From the NCBI RefSeq assembly GCF_037027445.1, contig NZ_JBANDL010000002.1:3100001-3164000 (forward strand): 64,000 nucleotides of DNA. Reading direction: 5' to 3'. Below the pieces are notes generated by a model that did not search any database, was not told where the DNA came from, and was given only the letters and a program-made list of their open reading frames with translations. Of this stretch, positions 46,035 through 54,213 are shown piece after piece. The DNA is from Lysobacter firmicutimachus (GTDB taxonomy: Bacteria > Pseudomonadota > Gammaproteobacteria > Xanthomonadales > Xanthomonadaceae). Every line of letters starts with the position of its first letter. The first letter of the stretch is position 1. The position numbers were made by a program, and so were the translations under genes.

Positions 46035-46817
46035 TCATCGCGCTGGCGCGGCGCGCAGCACGCGTACGCCGCGGTGGGCGAAGGCGTCGGCCTGGGCCGT
46101 GTCGCCGCCGTGCTCGATCACCAGCGCGTGCAGCGCGTCGGCGCCCAGCACCGGATAGCGCGCCGCGGTACCCAGCTTGTCGTCGGTCGCGGTCGCCACC
46201 ACCGCGCGGCTGGCCGCGGCGACGGCCTGCTTGAACTGCGCGTCCTCGTAGTCCAGCGCGCTCACGCCGACGTCGGCGTCGGCGCCGCACACGCCGAGAA
46301 AATACAGATCGCTGCGCAAGGCCTCGGCATCGCGGGTCGCGGCGCGGCCGAGGCTGGCGCCGACGCGCGGATCGACCCGGCCGCCGATCACGATCAGCTG
46401 CAGATCCTCGCGCTCGGCCAGGCGCGCGGCGATCGCCGGCGCGTTGGTGGCCACGGTCAGCCGACAGTCCGCCGGCAAGGCCTCGGCGATCGCCAGATTG
46501 GTCGAGCCGGCGTCGAGGAACAGCAGTTGGCCGGGCTCGACCAACGCCACCGCGGCGCGCGCGAGTGCCGCCTTGCGTGCCGGCTCCAGGCCCCGTCGGC
46601 GGGCCAGCGGGCCGTGATCCGGGGACAGGGGCAAGGCGCCGCCGTAGACGCGCCGGCACATCCCGGCCGCGGCCATTTCGCGCAGATCGCGGCGGATGGT
46701 GTCGTGCGAGACCTCCAGTTCGCGCGCCAGATCGACCGCGATCACCCGGCCCTGGGCCAGCAGGCGCTGCAGGATCAGGCCCTGGCGTTGCTGCGGCAGC
46801 AGTTCTTCGGTGGACAT
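46035..46817 (-). CDS. DeoR/GlpR-family transcriptional repressor
   Basis: 260 residues. The N-terminal helix-turn-helix is QRQGLILQRLLAQGRVIAV followed by LARELEVSHDTIRRDLREM, then AGMCRRVYGGALP, the family's hinge. The C-terminal sugar-phosphate sensing domain has LDAGSTNLAIAEALPADC, VATNAPAIAARLAER and VIGGRVDPRVGASLG (phosphate-binding Gly). DYEDAQFKQAVAAASRAVV closes the pocket. DeoR repressors release DNA on binding a phosphorylated sugar. The gene precedes an MFS transporter (83 bases) and is itself preceded by phased GTGCA repeats. Sensing ligand is not known. Confidence 0.93.
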   Translation of the reverse strand: MSTEELLPQQRQGLILQRLLAQGRVIAVDLARELEVSHDTIRRDLREMAAAGMCRRVYGGALPLSPDHGPLARRRGLEPARKAALARAAVALVEPGQLLFLDAGSTNLAIAEALPADCRLTVATNAPAIAARLAEREDLQLIVIGGRVDPRVGASLGRAATRDAEALRSDLYFLGVCGADADVGVSALDYEDAQFKQAVAAASRAVVATATDDKLGTAARYPVLGADALHALVIEHGGDTAQADAFAHRGVRVLRAAPAR

Positions 46818-46833
46818 GGGCAGACACTCGTTT

Positions 46834-46878
46834 GTGCACGATTTGATTCAATTGTGCATAAACGTGCAAACACGTGCA
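46834..46878. promoter_or_regulatory. Phased GTGCA direct repeats, candidate DeoR operator
   Basis: GTGCA begins at 46834, 46854, 46864 and 46874, so spacings are 20, 10 and 10 bases, one or two helical turns. They lie in an AT-rich patch 17 bases above the regulator's ATG. DeoR/GlpR proteins often bind direct repeats on one face of DNA. Auto-repression is the likely meaning. Confidence 0.6.
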
Positions 46879-47085
46879 AGCGCCACCGAGCGACATTTCC
46901 GCGCCCGGCCGCAACCGGCGGCGAACCGGCCGATCCGGCACAACCCGCCCCGTCCAGCGGCGAAACAGCGCCCGAACCGACCTACCGCACGTCGCCCGGC
47001 GCGCGGCCGAGCCGAAGCTCCACCCGCATACAGGTAGACTGGTGGGTCTCCCGACCGGCCTCGCCGGCGCTGCTAGAGCCTCGAC

Positions 47086-49128
47086 ATGAGCGCCGACACG
47101 CCCAATACCGCCCCCGAAACGCCCAAATTCACCGACCTCGCCCTGCCGGAGACGCTGCTGCGCGCGCTCGCCGACGTCGGCTACGAGTCGCCTTCGCCGA
47201 TCCAGGCCGCCACCATTCCGCCGCTGCTGGAAGGCCGCGACGTGCTCGGCCAGGCCCAGACCGGCACCGGCAAGACCGCCGCGTTCGCGCTGCCGATCCT
47301 GGCCGCGATCGACCCGGCCCAGGCCCGCCCGCAGGCGCTGGTGCTGGCGCCGACCCGCGAGCTGGCGATCCAGGTCGCCGAGGCGTTCCAGAAGTACGCC
47401 ACCCACCTGCCCGGTTTCCACGTGCTGCCGATCTACGGCGGCCAGAGCTATTACCCGCAGCTGCAAGCGCTCAAGCGCGGCGTGCAGGTCGTGGTCGGCA
47501 CCCCCGGCCGGGTCATCGACCATCTCGAGCGCGGCTCGCTGGACCTGTCGCAGCTGCGCTGCCTGGTCCTGGACGAAGCCGACGAGATGCTGCGCATGGG
47601 CTTCATCGACGATGTCGAGGCGGTGCTGAAGAAGACCCCGGAAACGCGCCAGGTGGCGCTGTTCTCGGCGACCATGCCGCCGCAGATCAAGCGCATCGCC
47701 CAGACTTATCTCAAGGAACCGGTCGAAGTCGCGATCAAGGCCAAGACCACCACCTCGGCCAACATCCGCCAGCGCTACTGGTCGGTCAGCGGCGTGCACA
47801 AGCTCGACGCGCTGACCCGCATCCTCGAAGCCGAAACCTTCGACGCGATGATCGTGTTCTCGCGCACCAAGCTCGGCACCGAGGAGCTGGCCGAGAAGCT
47901 GTCGGCGCGCGGCATCTCGGCCGCGGCGATCAACGGCGACGTGCAGCAGGCGCAGCGCGAGAAGACCATTCAGAACCTCAAGGACGGCAAGATCGACGTC
48001 CTGGTCGCCACCGACGTGGCCGCGCGCGGCCTGGACGTGGAGCGGATCAGCCACGTGCTGAACTACGACATTCCCTACGACACCGAAAGCTACGTCCACC
48101 GCATCGGCCGCACCGGCCGCGCCGGGCGCAAGGGCGAGGCGATCCTCTTCGTGACCCCGCGCGAGCGCGGCATGCTGCGCGCGATCGAGCGCGCCACCCG
48201 CCAGCCGATCGAGCCGATGGAGCTGCCGAGCGTGGAGACGGTCAACGAGCAGCGCGTCTCGCGCTTCCTCGGCCGCATCAGCGAGGCGCTGGAAAGCCAG
48301 GAGCTGGGCCTGTTCCGCGATCTGGTCGAACGCTACGAGCGCGAGAAGAACGTGCCGGCGGTGGAGATCGCCGCGGCCCTGGCCAAGCTGGTGCAGGGCG
48401 AGAACCCGCTGTTGCTGGCCCCGCCGGCGGCGCAGCCGCGCTACGCCGAACGCGATGGGCCGCGCGAACACCGCGGCCAGGCCACGCGCAAGTTCATCGA
48501 GCGCGACAACGCGTCCAATTCCGGCGCGCATCGCCGCGACAAGTTCGAGCGCCCGGCGCGCGACGAAGCCCGTCCGTCCCGTCACGACGAGGAGCGCGGC
48601 GGGCATCGCCACGAGCAGCGCCAGTACACCCCGCCGATGCCGGGCGCATCGTCCGAGCGCCCGCTCAACGCCGCCGAGTCGATGTTCGACGACGACGCGC
48701 CGGCGCCGCGCCACGAGCGCGCGCCCGAGCGCAGCCACGAGCGCGCGCCGCGCGAGGCCGAGGTCGGCATGGAGACCTTCCGGATCGAAGTCGGCCACGC
48801 CCACGGCGTGCAGCCCGGCAACATCGTCGGCGCGATCGCCAACGAAGCCGACCTGGAGAGCCGCTACATCGGCCGCATCGACATCCGCGACGAGTACACC
48901 CTGGTCGACCTGCCCGAGGGCATGCCGCGCGAGCTGATGGAGCACCTGAAGAAGGTGCGCGTCGCCGGTCAGCCGCTGCGCATCCAGCGCGCCGGCCCGG
49001 GCGACGCCGAAGGCGGCCGCGGCCGCGCTCGCCCCGGCGCGTTCCGTCCGCACGGCGCGCGTCCGGGCGGTCCCAAGCCGCACGGCGCCGGCCCGCGCAA
49101 GCCGTTCAAGCCGCGCGGTCCGCGCTGA
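47086..49128 (+). CDS. deaD: DEAD-box RNA helicase DeaD/CsdA
   Basis: 680 residues. Unwinds RNA in ribosome assembly and mRNA decay, and helps growth in the cold. Q motif GYESPSPIQ, motif I AQTGTGKT (57-64), PTRELA, motif II DEAD in VLDEADEML, SAT in LFSATMPP, and RTGRAGR. After the two RecA domains comes a dimerisation helix (EALESQELGLFRDLVERYE), an Arg/His/Glu-rich linker, then a DbpA-type RNA-binding domain (about 565-640, METFRIEVGHAHGVQPGNI), and a basic Gly/Pro/Arg tail ending RGPR. TAGACT at 47035-47040 may be the -10 element, leaving a leader of about 40 bases. It is divergent from the DeoR gene. Confidence 0.95.
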   Translation: MSADTPNTAPETPKFTDLALPETLLRALADVGYESPSPIQAATIPPLLEGRDVLGQAQTGTGKTAAFALPILAAIDPAQARPQALVLAPTRELAIQVAEAFQKYATHLPGFHVLPIYGGQSYYPQLQALKRGVQVVVGTPGRVIDHLERGSLDLSQLRCLVLDEADEMLRMGFIDDVEAVLKKTPETRQVALFSATMPPQIKRIAQTYLKEPVEVAIKAKTTTSANIRQRYWSVSGVHKLDALTRILEAETFDAMIVFSRTKLGTEELAEKLSARGISAAAINGDVQQAQREKTIQNLKDGKIDVLVATDVAARGLDVERISHVLNYDIPYDTESYVHRIGRTGRAGRKGEAILFVTPRERGMLRAIERATRQPIEPMELPSVETVNEQRVSRFLGRISEALESQELGLFRDLVERYEREKNVPAVEIAAALAKLVQGENPLLLAPPAAQPRYAERDGPREHRGQATRKFIERDNASNSGAHRRDKFERPARDEARPSRHDEERGGHRHEQRQYTPPMPGASSERPLNAAESMFDDDAPAPRHERAPERSHERAPREAEVGMETFRIEVGHAHGVQPGNIVGAIANEADLESRYIGRIDIRDEYTLVDLPEGMPRELMEHLKKVRVAGQPLRIQRAGPGDAEGGRGRARPGAFRPHGARPGGPKPHGAGPRKPFKPRGPR

Positions 49129-49201
49129 GGCTGGTCGCCGCCCTCCCCCGATCCCTCCCCCGCAAGCGGGGTGAGGGGGGCGCGCTCGCGCGCCACCGAA
49201 C

Positions 49202-49224
49202 GCCCGAACGCAAAGCGTTCGGGC
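49202..49224 (+). terminator. Perfect hairpin downstream of deaD
   Basis: GCCCGAACGC (49202-49211) pairs with GCGTTCGGGC (49215-49224) around AAA. No T run follows. A C/G-rich imperfect hairpin also lies at about 49141-49180. Either could end or stabilise the deaD message. Confidence 0.4.
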
Positions 49225-49364
49225 CGGAGAGCGAATCGGCCGGTCGCTGCGTGCCGGCGCGACCCGGCCTCCTCCGTGCCCAAACCAGAAGTCATAAGCC
49301 CAGCGCCCCACAGCGCGCGCCGCGTTTGGCATAGTCGCAGGCGTAAGCCGCAACGCCGCCGCTC

Positions 49365-50120
49365 ATGTCCCGCATTCTGGTCTTCCAACACGTCGCCGCC
49401 GAGCCGCTGGGCACGCTCGACCCGCTGATCCGCCGCCGCGGCCACCGCATCCGCTTCGCCAATTTCGACCGCCATCCCGAGGCCCAGCCCAACGTCGACC
49501 GCTACCGCGGCCTGATCGTGCTGGGCGGGCCGATGAACGTCGAAGACCAGGCCGCGCGGCCGCATCTGCGCACCGAGCTGCTGGCGATCGAACGCATGCT
49601 CGAACAGGGCAAGCCGGTGCTGGGGATCTGCCTGGGCGCACAATTGCTGGCCCACGTGCTCGGCGCGCCGGTGCGCAAGCACCACCGCCCGGAAATCGGC
49701 TGGTATCCGATGCAAACCACCGCGGCCGGCGCCGCCGATCCGGTGCTGGCACCGCTGGCCGGTACCGCGCCGGTGTTCCAGTGGCACCGCTACAGCTTCG
49801 AGATTCCCAACGGCGCCCAGCACCTGGCGCGCACGGACAGCTGCGAACAACAGGCTTTCCGCTGGGGCGACAACGCCTACGGCTTCCAGTTCCACCTGGA
49901 AATGGACGTGCCGCTGATCGAGCGCTGGCTGGCCAACCCGGTCTATCGCCAAGAGCTGGCCGAACTCGGCCACGACACCAGCGAAGAGGCGATCCGCGCC
50001 CGCACCGTCGAGCACATCCACGGCATGCAGACGCGCGCCGACGCGGTGTTCAACAATTTCCTCGACCTGATCGGCCGCCCGCAAAGGCGCTACACCCTGC
50101 CCTCGCGCGAGTGGGTGTGA
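49365..50120 (+). CDS. Class I glutamine amidotransferase-like protein
   Basis: 251 residues. GATase1 fold: nucleophile C89 in GICLGAQLLA, with H177 and E179 in GFQFHLEMD. The oxyanion strand is LIVLGGPMNVEDQ. It is the free-standing GMP-synthase-glutaminase-like type, not fused to a synthetase. Members hydrolyse glutamine or gamma-glutamyl compounds (for example in polyamine or spermidine metabolism), and the partner is not next to it. In the 236 bases before it are only hairpins. A REP cluster follows. Confidence 0.9.
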   Translation: MSRILVFQHVAAEPLGTLDPLIRRRGHRIRFANFDRHPEAQPNVDRYRGLIVLGGPMNVEDQAARPHLRTELLAIERMLEQGKPVLGICLGAQLLAHVLGAPVRKHHRPEIGWYPMQTTAAGAADPVLAPLAGTAPVFQWHRYSFEIPNGAQHLARTDSCEQQAFRWGDNAYGFQFHLEMDVPLIERWLANPVYRQELAELGHDTSEEAIRARTVEHIHGMQTRADAVFNNFLDLIGRPQRRYTLPSREWV

Positions 50121-50136
50121 GCGCGGAACCCGAGAG

Positions 50137-50377
50137 GTAGCAGCGGCGCAAGCCGCGACCGCGCTGTCTCGACTGCTCGCCGACCATGGCTCGACGAGCA
50201 GCCACCAGACTGCATGCGCTGACCGCTGCGTTCGGCACGGTGGTTAAGACGCGAGACCGGGGCTCCGCAGCCGCGGCTTGCGGCGCTCGACAGGGGCGTC
50301 TGTTTCGGTCTTCGTTGCGATCACCCAGGCCGTGCGGGTTCCGCGTGCCCGCGGCGCGGCCCACGCCGCTCCTACAA
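50137..50377. repeat. Cluster of three REP hairpins
   Basis: A plus-strand copy at 50138-50162 (GTAG head followed by CAGCGGC, then GCCGCGACC), a diverged minus-strand copy at 50264-50290, and a minus-strand copy at 50355-50375 that keeps CGCTCCTAC. They fill the gap between the convergent GATase and pseudouridine synthase genes. Confidence 0.7.
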
Positions 50378-50382
50378 CAGGC

Positions 50383-51270
50383 CTACAGGCTCAGGCCGCT
50401 GTCGTAGCGGCGTTCGCGGCCGTCCAGCGGGTCGACGAACTGCAGCGAACGCGCCAGCAGCTTCAACGGCCGCGCGTAATCGTCCGGCGCCTGCGGCGCC
50501 AGCGGGTAGAACCGGTCGCCGAGGATCGGCGCGCCCAGCGCGGCCAGGTGCACGCGCAGTTGATGTTTGCGTCCGGTGACCGGTTCCAGCGCATAGCGCC
50601 AGACCGATTCGCTGCGCTCCATCACCTCGATCCGGGTCTCGCTGTTCGGCTCGCCCTCGGCCTCGCGCATCAGAAAGAACGGCTCGCCGGGAACGATGCG
50701 CGAGCGCCGCAACAGCGGGAACGCACGCTCCGGCAACGGCGGCGCCAGCGCCTCATAGCGCTTGCGGATGCGCCGCGCGCGGAACAAGGCCTGATAGGCG
50801 TCGCGGCTGGCCGGATCGCGCGAGAACAGCACCAACCCGGCGGTGGCCGCGTCGAGCCGATGCAACGGCGCCAAACCCGGCTCGCCGTAGCGCCGCTGCA
50901 ACCGCCCCAGCAAGGTCTCGGCGACATGCCGGCCGGCCGGCGCCACCGCCAGGAAATGCGGCTTGTCGACCACCAGCAAGCGGGTGTCGGCATGCACGAT
51001 GCGCTCCTCGAACGGAACCCGCGCCTCGTCGGCGACTTCGCGGAAGTAGCGGACCTCCATGCCGACGCGATACGGCGTCGATGCGGCCAGCGCGCGCCCC
51101 TGCGCATCGAGCACGCGGCCGCGGGCGAAGCGGTCCAGCCAGCGCTCGCGGCCGATCGCCGGAAACCGCGCGCACAAGCCGTCCAGCAAGGTCGCCCACG
51201 CTCCTGGGGGCAATTGCAGGCGGCTGGGCGCCGCGGAGTCGGCAAGCGGGTCGGTCCGGGGCATCGGCAT
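50383..51270 (-). CDS. RluA-family pseudouridine synthase
   Basis: 295 residues from ATG 51270; ATG 51264 and GTG 51288 are possible alternatives, and no ribosome binding site decides. The catalytic Asp lies in LHRLDAATAGLVLFSRD, the RluA-family motif, here with A-T-A where T-S-G is usual. LVVDKPHFLAVAPAGRHVAETLLGR and VTGRKHQLRVHLAALGAPILGD are the other family blocks. The N-terminal region (about 1-85) replaces an S4 domain with something I cannot name (WATLLDGLCARFPAIGRERW). RNA target unknown; probably tRNA or rRNA. Confidence 0.9.
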   Translation of the reverse strand: MPMPRTDPLADSAAPSRLQLPPGAWATLLDGLCARFPAIGRERWLDRFARGRVLDAQGRALAASTPYRVGMEVRYFREVADEARVPFEERIVHADTRLLVVDKPHFLAVAPAGRHVAETLLGRLQRRYGEPGLAPLHRLDAATAGLVLFSRDPASRDAYQALFRARRIRKRYEALAPPLPERAFPLLRRSRIVPGEPFFLMREAEGEPNSETRIEVMERSESVWRYALEPVTGRKHQLRVHLAALGAPILGDRFYPLAPQAPDDYARPLKLLARSLQFVDPLDGRERRYDSGLSL

Positions 51271-51462
51271 GCGCGCATGATCGCGCACTTCGCGGCCCTA
51301 CCTGCAGCCGTCCCCGGCCCGCCGGCTCGCTGCGCGAACCGTCCCGATCGAAACCGTCCGGGCAAGCGCCGTTCAGGCCGCTCCGTCCGAATCGCCCCCC
51401 GGCCGGCCCGGTCGGACCGGGCGCCCGAATCGCGCCGACCGACGCCGGTGCGCGCAAACGCC

Positions 51463-51468
51463 TAGAAT
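51463..51468 (+). promoter_or_regulatory. Candidate -10 element for yaeQ
   Basis: TAGAAT, 28 bases before the A of ATG 51497. No -35 match could be seen. Confidence 0.4.
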
Positions 51469-51496
51469 GCGCGCTGTTTTTACCGCAGGGCCGCCC

Positions 51497-52054
51497 ATGG
51501 CGCCGAATGCCACCATCGTCAAAATCGAACTGCAGGTCAGCGACATGGACCGGCACTACTACGCCGGCCACAACCTGACCCTGGCCCAGCATCCGTCCGA
51601 AACCGAGCAACGCTTGATGGTGCGCCTGCTCGCCTTCGCCCTGCACGCGCACGAGCGGTTGGAGTTCGGTCCGGGGCTCAGCGGCGAGGACGAACCCGAA
51701 CTGAGCCTGCGCGACTACAGCGGCGAGATCGAGCTGTGGATCGACGTCGGCCAGCCGGACGAATCGCGCATCCGCAAGGCCTGCGGCCGCGCGCGCCAGG
51801 TGGTGGTGGTCAACTACGGCGGCCGAGCCGCCGACCTCTGGTGGGATAAGAACGCCGCCGGCCTGCGCCGGCTGAAGAACCTGACCGTGCTCGACGTCGA
51901 CACCGACGCCGTCGAGGCCATGGCCGGGCTGGTCCAGCGCAGCTTCCGCCTGGACTGCCAGATCCAGGACGGCGAGGTCGCGTTGAGCACCGACAGCGCC
52001 CAACTCGGCCTGACCCCGACCGTGCGCCACGGCGCGGAAACCCGGGCGGCCTGA
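51497..52054 (+). CDS. yaeQ: YaeQ family protein
   Basis: 185 residues. Begins ATIVKIELQVSDMDRHYY and HNLTLAQHPSETEQRLMVRLLAF, followed by ELWIDVGQPDESRIRKACGRA, the three blocks that define YaeQ; the last carries the acidic-Gln core typical of PD-(D/E)XK-like folds. Of E. coli length (181). Function unproven: it was first found as a multicopy suppressor linked to RfaH, with a nuclease-like fold. The next gene begins one base after the TGA, so the two are in one operon. TAGAAT at 51463-51468 is the likely -10 element. Confidence 0.93.
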   Translation: MAPNATIVKIELQVSDMDRHYYAGHNLTLAQHPSETEQRLMVRLLAFALHAHERLEFGPGLSGEDEPELSLRDYSGEIELWIDVGQPDESRIRKACGRARQVVVVNYGGRAADLWWDKNAAGLRRLKNLTVLDVDTDAVEAMAGLVQRSFRLDCQIQDGEVALSTDSAQLGLTPTVRHGAETRAA

Positions 52055-52055
52055 G

Positions 52056-53246
52056 ATGGCGGAGCGTTACGACGCCGTCATCGTCGGCGGCGGCGCCGCC
52101 GGCTTGATGTGCGCGCTGACCGCCGGCCGGCGCGGCAAGCGCGTGCTGGTGCTGGAGCACGCCAACAAGGTCGGCAAGAAGATCCTGATGTCCGGCGGCG
52201 GGCGCTGCAATTTCACCAACACCGGCACCGCGCCGGCGAATTACCTGTCGGCCAATCCGCATTTCTGCAAGTCGGCGCTGGCGCGCTATTCGCCCTGGGA
52301 TTTCATCGCGATGGTCGAGCGCCACCGCATCGCCTACCACGAGAAAGAGCTCGGCCAGCTGTTCTGCGATCTGTCGTCGAAGCTGATCGTGAAGATGCTG
52401 GTCGACGAATGCCAGGCCGCCGGCGTGCGGATCGAAACCGGCCACGGCATCGACGCCCTGCACCACGGCGACGGCGACGACGCGCCGTTCCGCCTGCACA
52501 CCGCGCACGGCAACGTCGCCACACCGGCCTTGGTGGTGGCCAGCGGCGGGCTGTCGATCCCGAGCATGGGCGCCAGCGGCTTCGGCTACGAACTGGCGCG
52601 CCGCTTCGGCCACCGCGTGCTGCCGACCCGCGCCGGGCTGGTGCCGCTGACCCTCAGCGGCAAACACCAGGAACGCTTGCACGACCTCAGCGGGGTCGCC
52701 CTGCCGGTGACCGCGAGTTGCAACGGCCAAGCCTTCAGCAACCAGATGCTGATCACCCACCGCGGCGTCAGCGGCCCGGCGATCCTGCAGATCTCGTCCT
52801 ACTGGCAGCCCGGCGACGATCTGCGCCTGGACCTGTTGCCCGGCCGCGACGCGCTGGACTGGCTGCTCGCCCAGCAACGTCAGCGGCCGGCGGCCGAACT
52901 CAAGACCGTGCTCGGCGAAACCCTGCCCAAGCGGTTCGCCCAGCGGCTGTGCGAGCTCTGGCTGGCGAACAAGCCGATGAAGCAGTACAACGCGCCGGAG
53001 CTGAAGCAGTTGGCCGCGACCCTGTCCGATTGGCCGCTGGTCGCGAGCGGCACCGAAGGCTACCGCACCGCCGAAGTCACCCTCGGCGGCGTCGACACCG
53101 ACGAAGTCTCGTCGAGCACGATGCAGTCCAAGCGCGTGCCGGGCCTGTACTTCGTCGGCGAAGTGCTCGACGTCACCGGTTGGCTGGGCGGCTACAACTT
53201 CCAATGGGCGTGGGCGTCGGGCCATGCGGCGGGCTTGGCGGTGTAG
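52056..53246 (+). CDS. HI0933/YhiN-family FAD flavoprotein
   Basis: 396 residues. N-terminal dinucleotide-binding GGGAAGLMCALTAGRRGKRV with the acidic end at VLEHANKVG; then KKILMSGGGRCNFTN, the block that names the family. SFPSMG-like LSIPSMGASGFGYELARRFGH and the closing VPGLYFVGEVLDVTGWLGGYNFQWAWASG (the FAD-binding end) complete it. The substrate is not known. It begins one base after yaeQ. A short GATTC-type array starts right after its stop. Confidence 0.93.
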   Translation: MAERYDAVIVGGGAAGLMCALTAGRRGKRVLVLEHANKVGKKILMSGGGRCNFTNTGTAPANYLSANPHFCKSALARYSPWDFIAMVERHRIAYHEKELGQLFCDLSSKLIVKMLVDECQAAGVRIETGHGIDALHHGDGDDAPFRLHTAHGNVATPALVVASGGLSIPSMGASGFGYELARRFGHRVLPTRAGLVPLTLSGKHQERLHDLSGVALPVTASCNGQAFSNQMLITHRGVSGPAILQISSYWQPGDDLRLDLLPGRDALDWLLAQQRQRPAAELKTVLGETLPKRFAQRLCELWLANKPMKQYNAPELKQLAATLSDWPLVASGTEGYRTAEVTLGGVDTDEVSSSTMQSKRVPGLYFVGEVLDVTGWLGGYNFQWAWASGHAAGLAV

Positions 53247-53270
53247 GGTGCGGGATTGGGGGTTCGGAGT
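53247..53270. repeat. Short GATT/GGTTC repeat after the HI0933 stop
   Basis: GGGATTG and GGTTCGG follow the TAG stop (53244-53246) directly. The smallest of the four heptamer sites in the window. Confidence 0.5.
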
Positions 53271-53367
53271 CCCGCGCCTGTCGGCGCCGTCGCCCGGCTC
53301 CCGCTTCCCCCCTGTCTGCCGCCCTGCCTTACCATCCCCTCTCTCCCTCCGGACAAGGATGCCGCTC

Positions 53368-54111
53368 ATGCCCCTGCTTCCCCGCTCTCGCGTTTTCGCC
53401 GTCGCGCTGCTGAGCGCGCTGGTCCTGGCTCCTGCGGCGGCGGCCGAGCGGACCGCGCTGGCGCCGGGCGAGTACATCACCGGCAAGGGCTGGGGCACGC
53501 TCAAGATCAGCGCCGGCGGCAGCGGCCGGCAGCGGTTCGAGATCCTCACCGTCAATGTCGGCCATTACTGCGAACTCAGCGGCACGCTCGAGCGCGGCCG
53601 CGGCCGGGTCGCCGCCGACGGCGACCTGCCGGAATGCCGCATCACCCTGGCCGACAACGGCGAAAGCATCGACGTGGCGATGACGACGCCGGCCGAGTGC
53701 AAGCGCTACTGCGGCGCCAACGGCGGCTTCGATGCCGACTATCTGAAGGTCGCGCCCGAGTGCGCCAGCGACGGTCTGCGCCGCACTCGCGACGCGTTCA
53801 AGCACAGCTACGACGGCAAGCGCTACGCGCAGGCGCTGGCGACCCTGGCGCCGGTGCTGAGCCGATGCGGGCGCACCCTGAGCTGGGAGGACGAAGGCGA
53901 TATCCGCAACGACCTGGCCATCACCCAGTACCACAACGGCCGTTATCGCGAATGCCTGGCCACCCTGCAGCCGTACGCCGAAGAGGCCGCGCTCGACGAT
54001 GCCGAACTCGCCGACAGCTGGCCGCCGGTGCTGCTCGACCGTCGGCTCAGCATCGTCCGTCCGGCGCGGACGAATCTGCGCCTGTGCAAGCGCAAGCTGG
54101 GGCTGCGCTGA
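53368..54111 (+). CDS. Secreted protein of unknown function, 247 residues
   Basis: Signal peptide MPLLPRSRVFAVALLSALVL and cleavage near AAAAE. ATG 53368 is preferred because AAGGA lies eight bases upstream; another ATG (53359) is possible. Mature part: beta-rich domain with WGTLKISAGGSGRQRFEIL, and Cys residues near VGHYCELSGTL, LPECRITL, AECKRYCGANGG and VAPECASDG, probably two or three disulphides. A helical C-terminal half has a TPR-like repeat flavour (DAFKHSYDGKRYAQALATLA; DLAITQYHNGRYRECLATL). It shares features with small secreted lysozyme-inhibitor-like and TPR proteins, but I cannot assign a family. It converges on rimO. Confidence 0.72.
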   Translation: MPLLPRSRVFAVALLSALVLAPAAAAERTALAPGEYITGKGWGTLKISAGGSGRQRFEILTVNVGHYCELSGTLERGRGRVAADGDLPECRITLADNGESIDVAMTTPAECKRYCGANGGFDADYLKVAPECASDGLRRTRDAFKHSYDGKRYAQALATLAPVLSRCGRTLSWEDEGDIRNDLAITQYHNGRYRECLATLQPYAEEAALDDAELADSWPPVLLDRRLSIVRPARTNLRLCKRKLGLR

Positions 54112-54213
54112 GGTTTCGCGGCCGCGCCCGCCGGGGCTGACACGCAAATCCCCTGCCGCGTCGCCGCGGCGCAAAGCGACAGCGCTGTCGCTCCCGCCCC
54201 GGCCATCGCCCCC

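Noticed and set aside
44683..49353. A 1556-codon minus-strand frame from upstream of the MFS gene through deaD
   Set aside because: The real MFS gene occupies only its last 422 codons; the rest is antisense to deaD and the promoter region.
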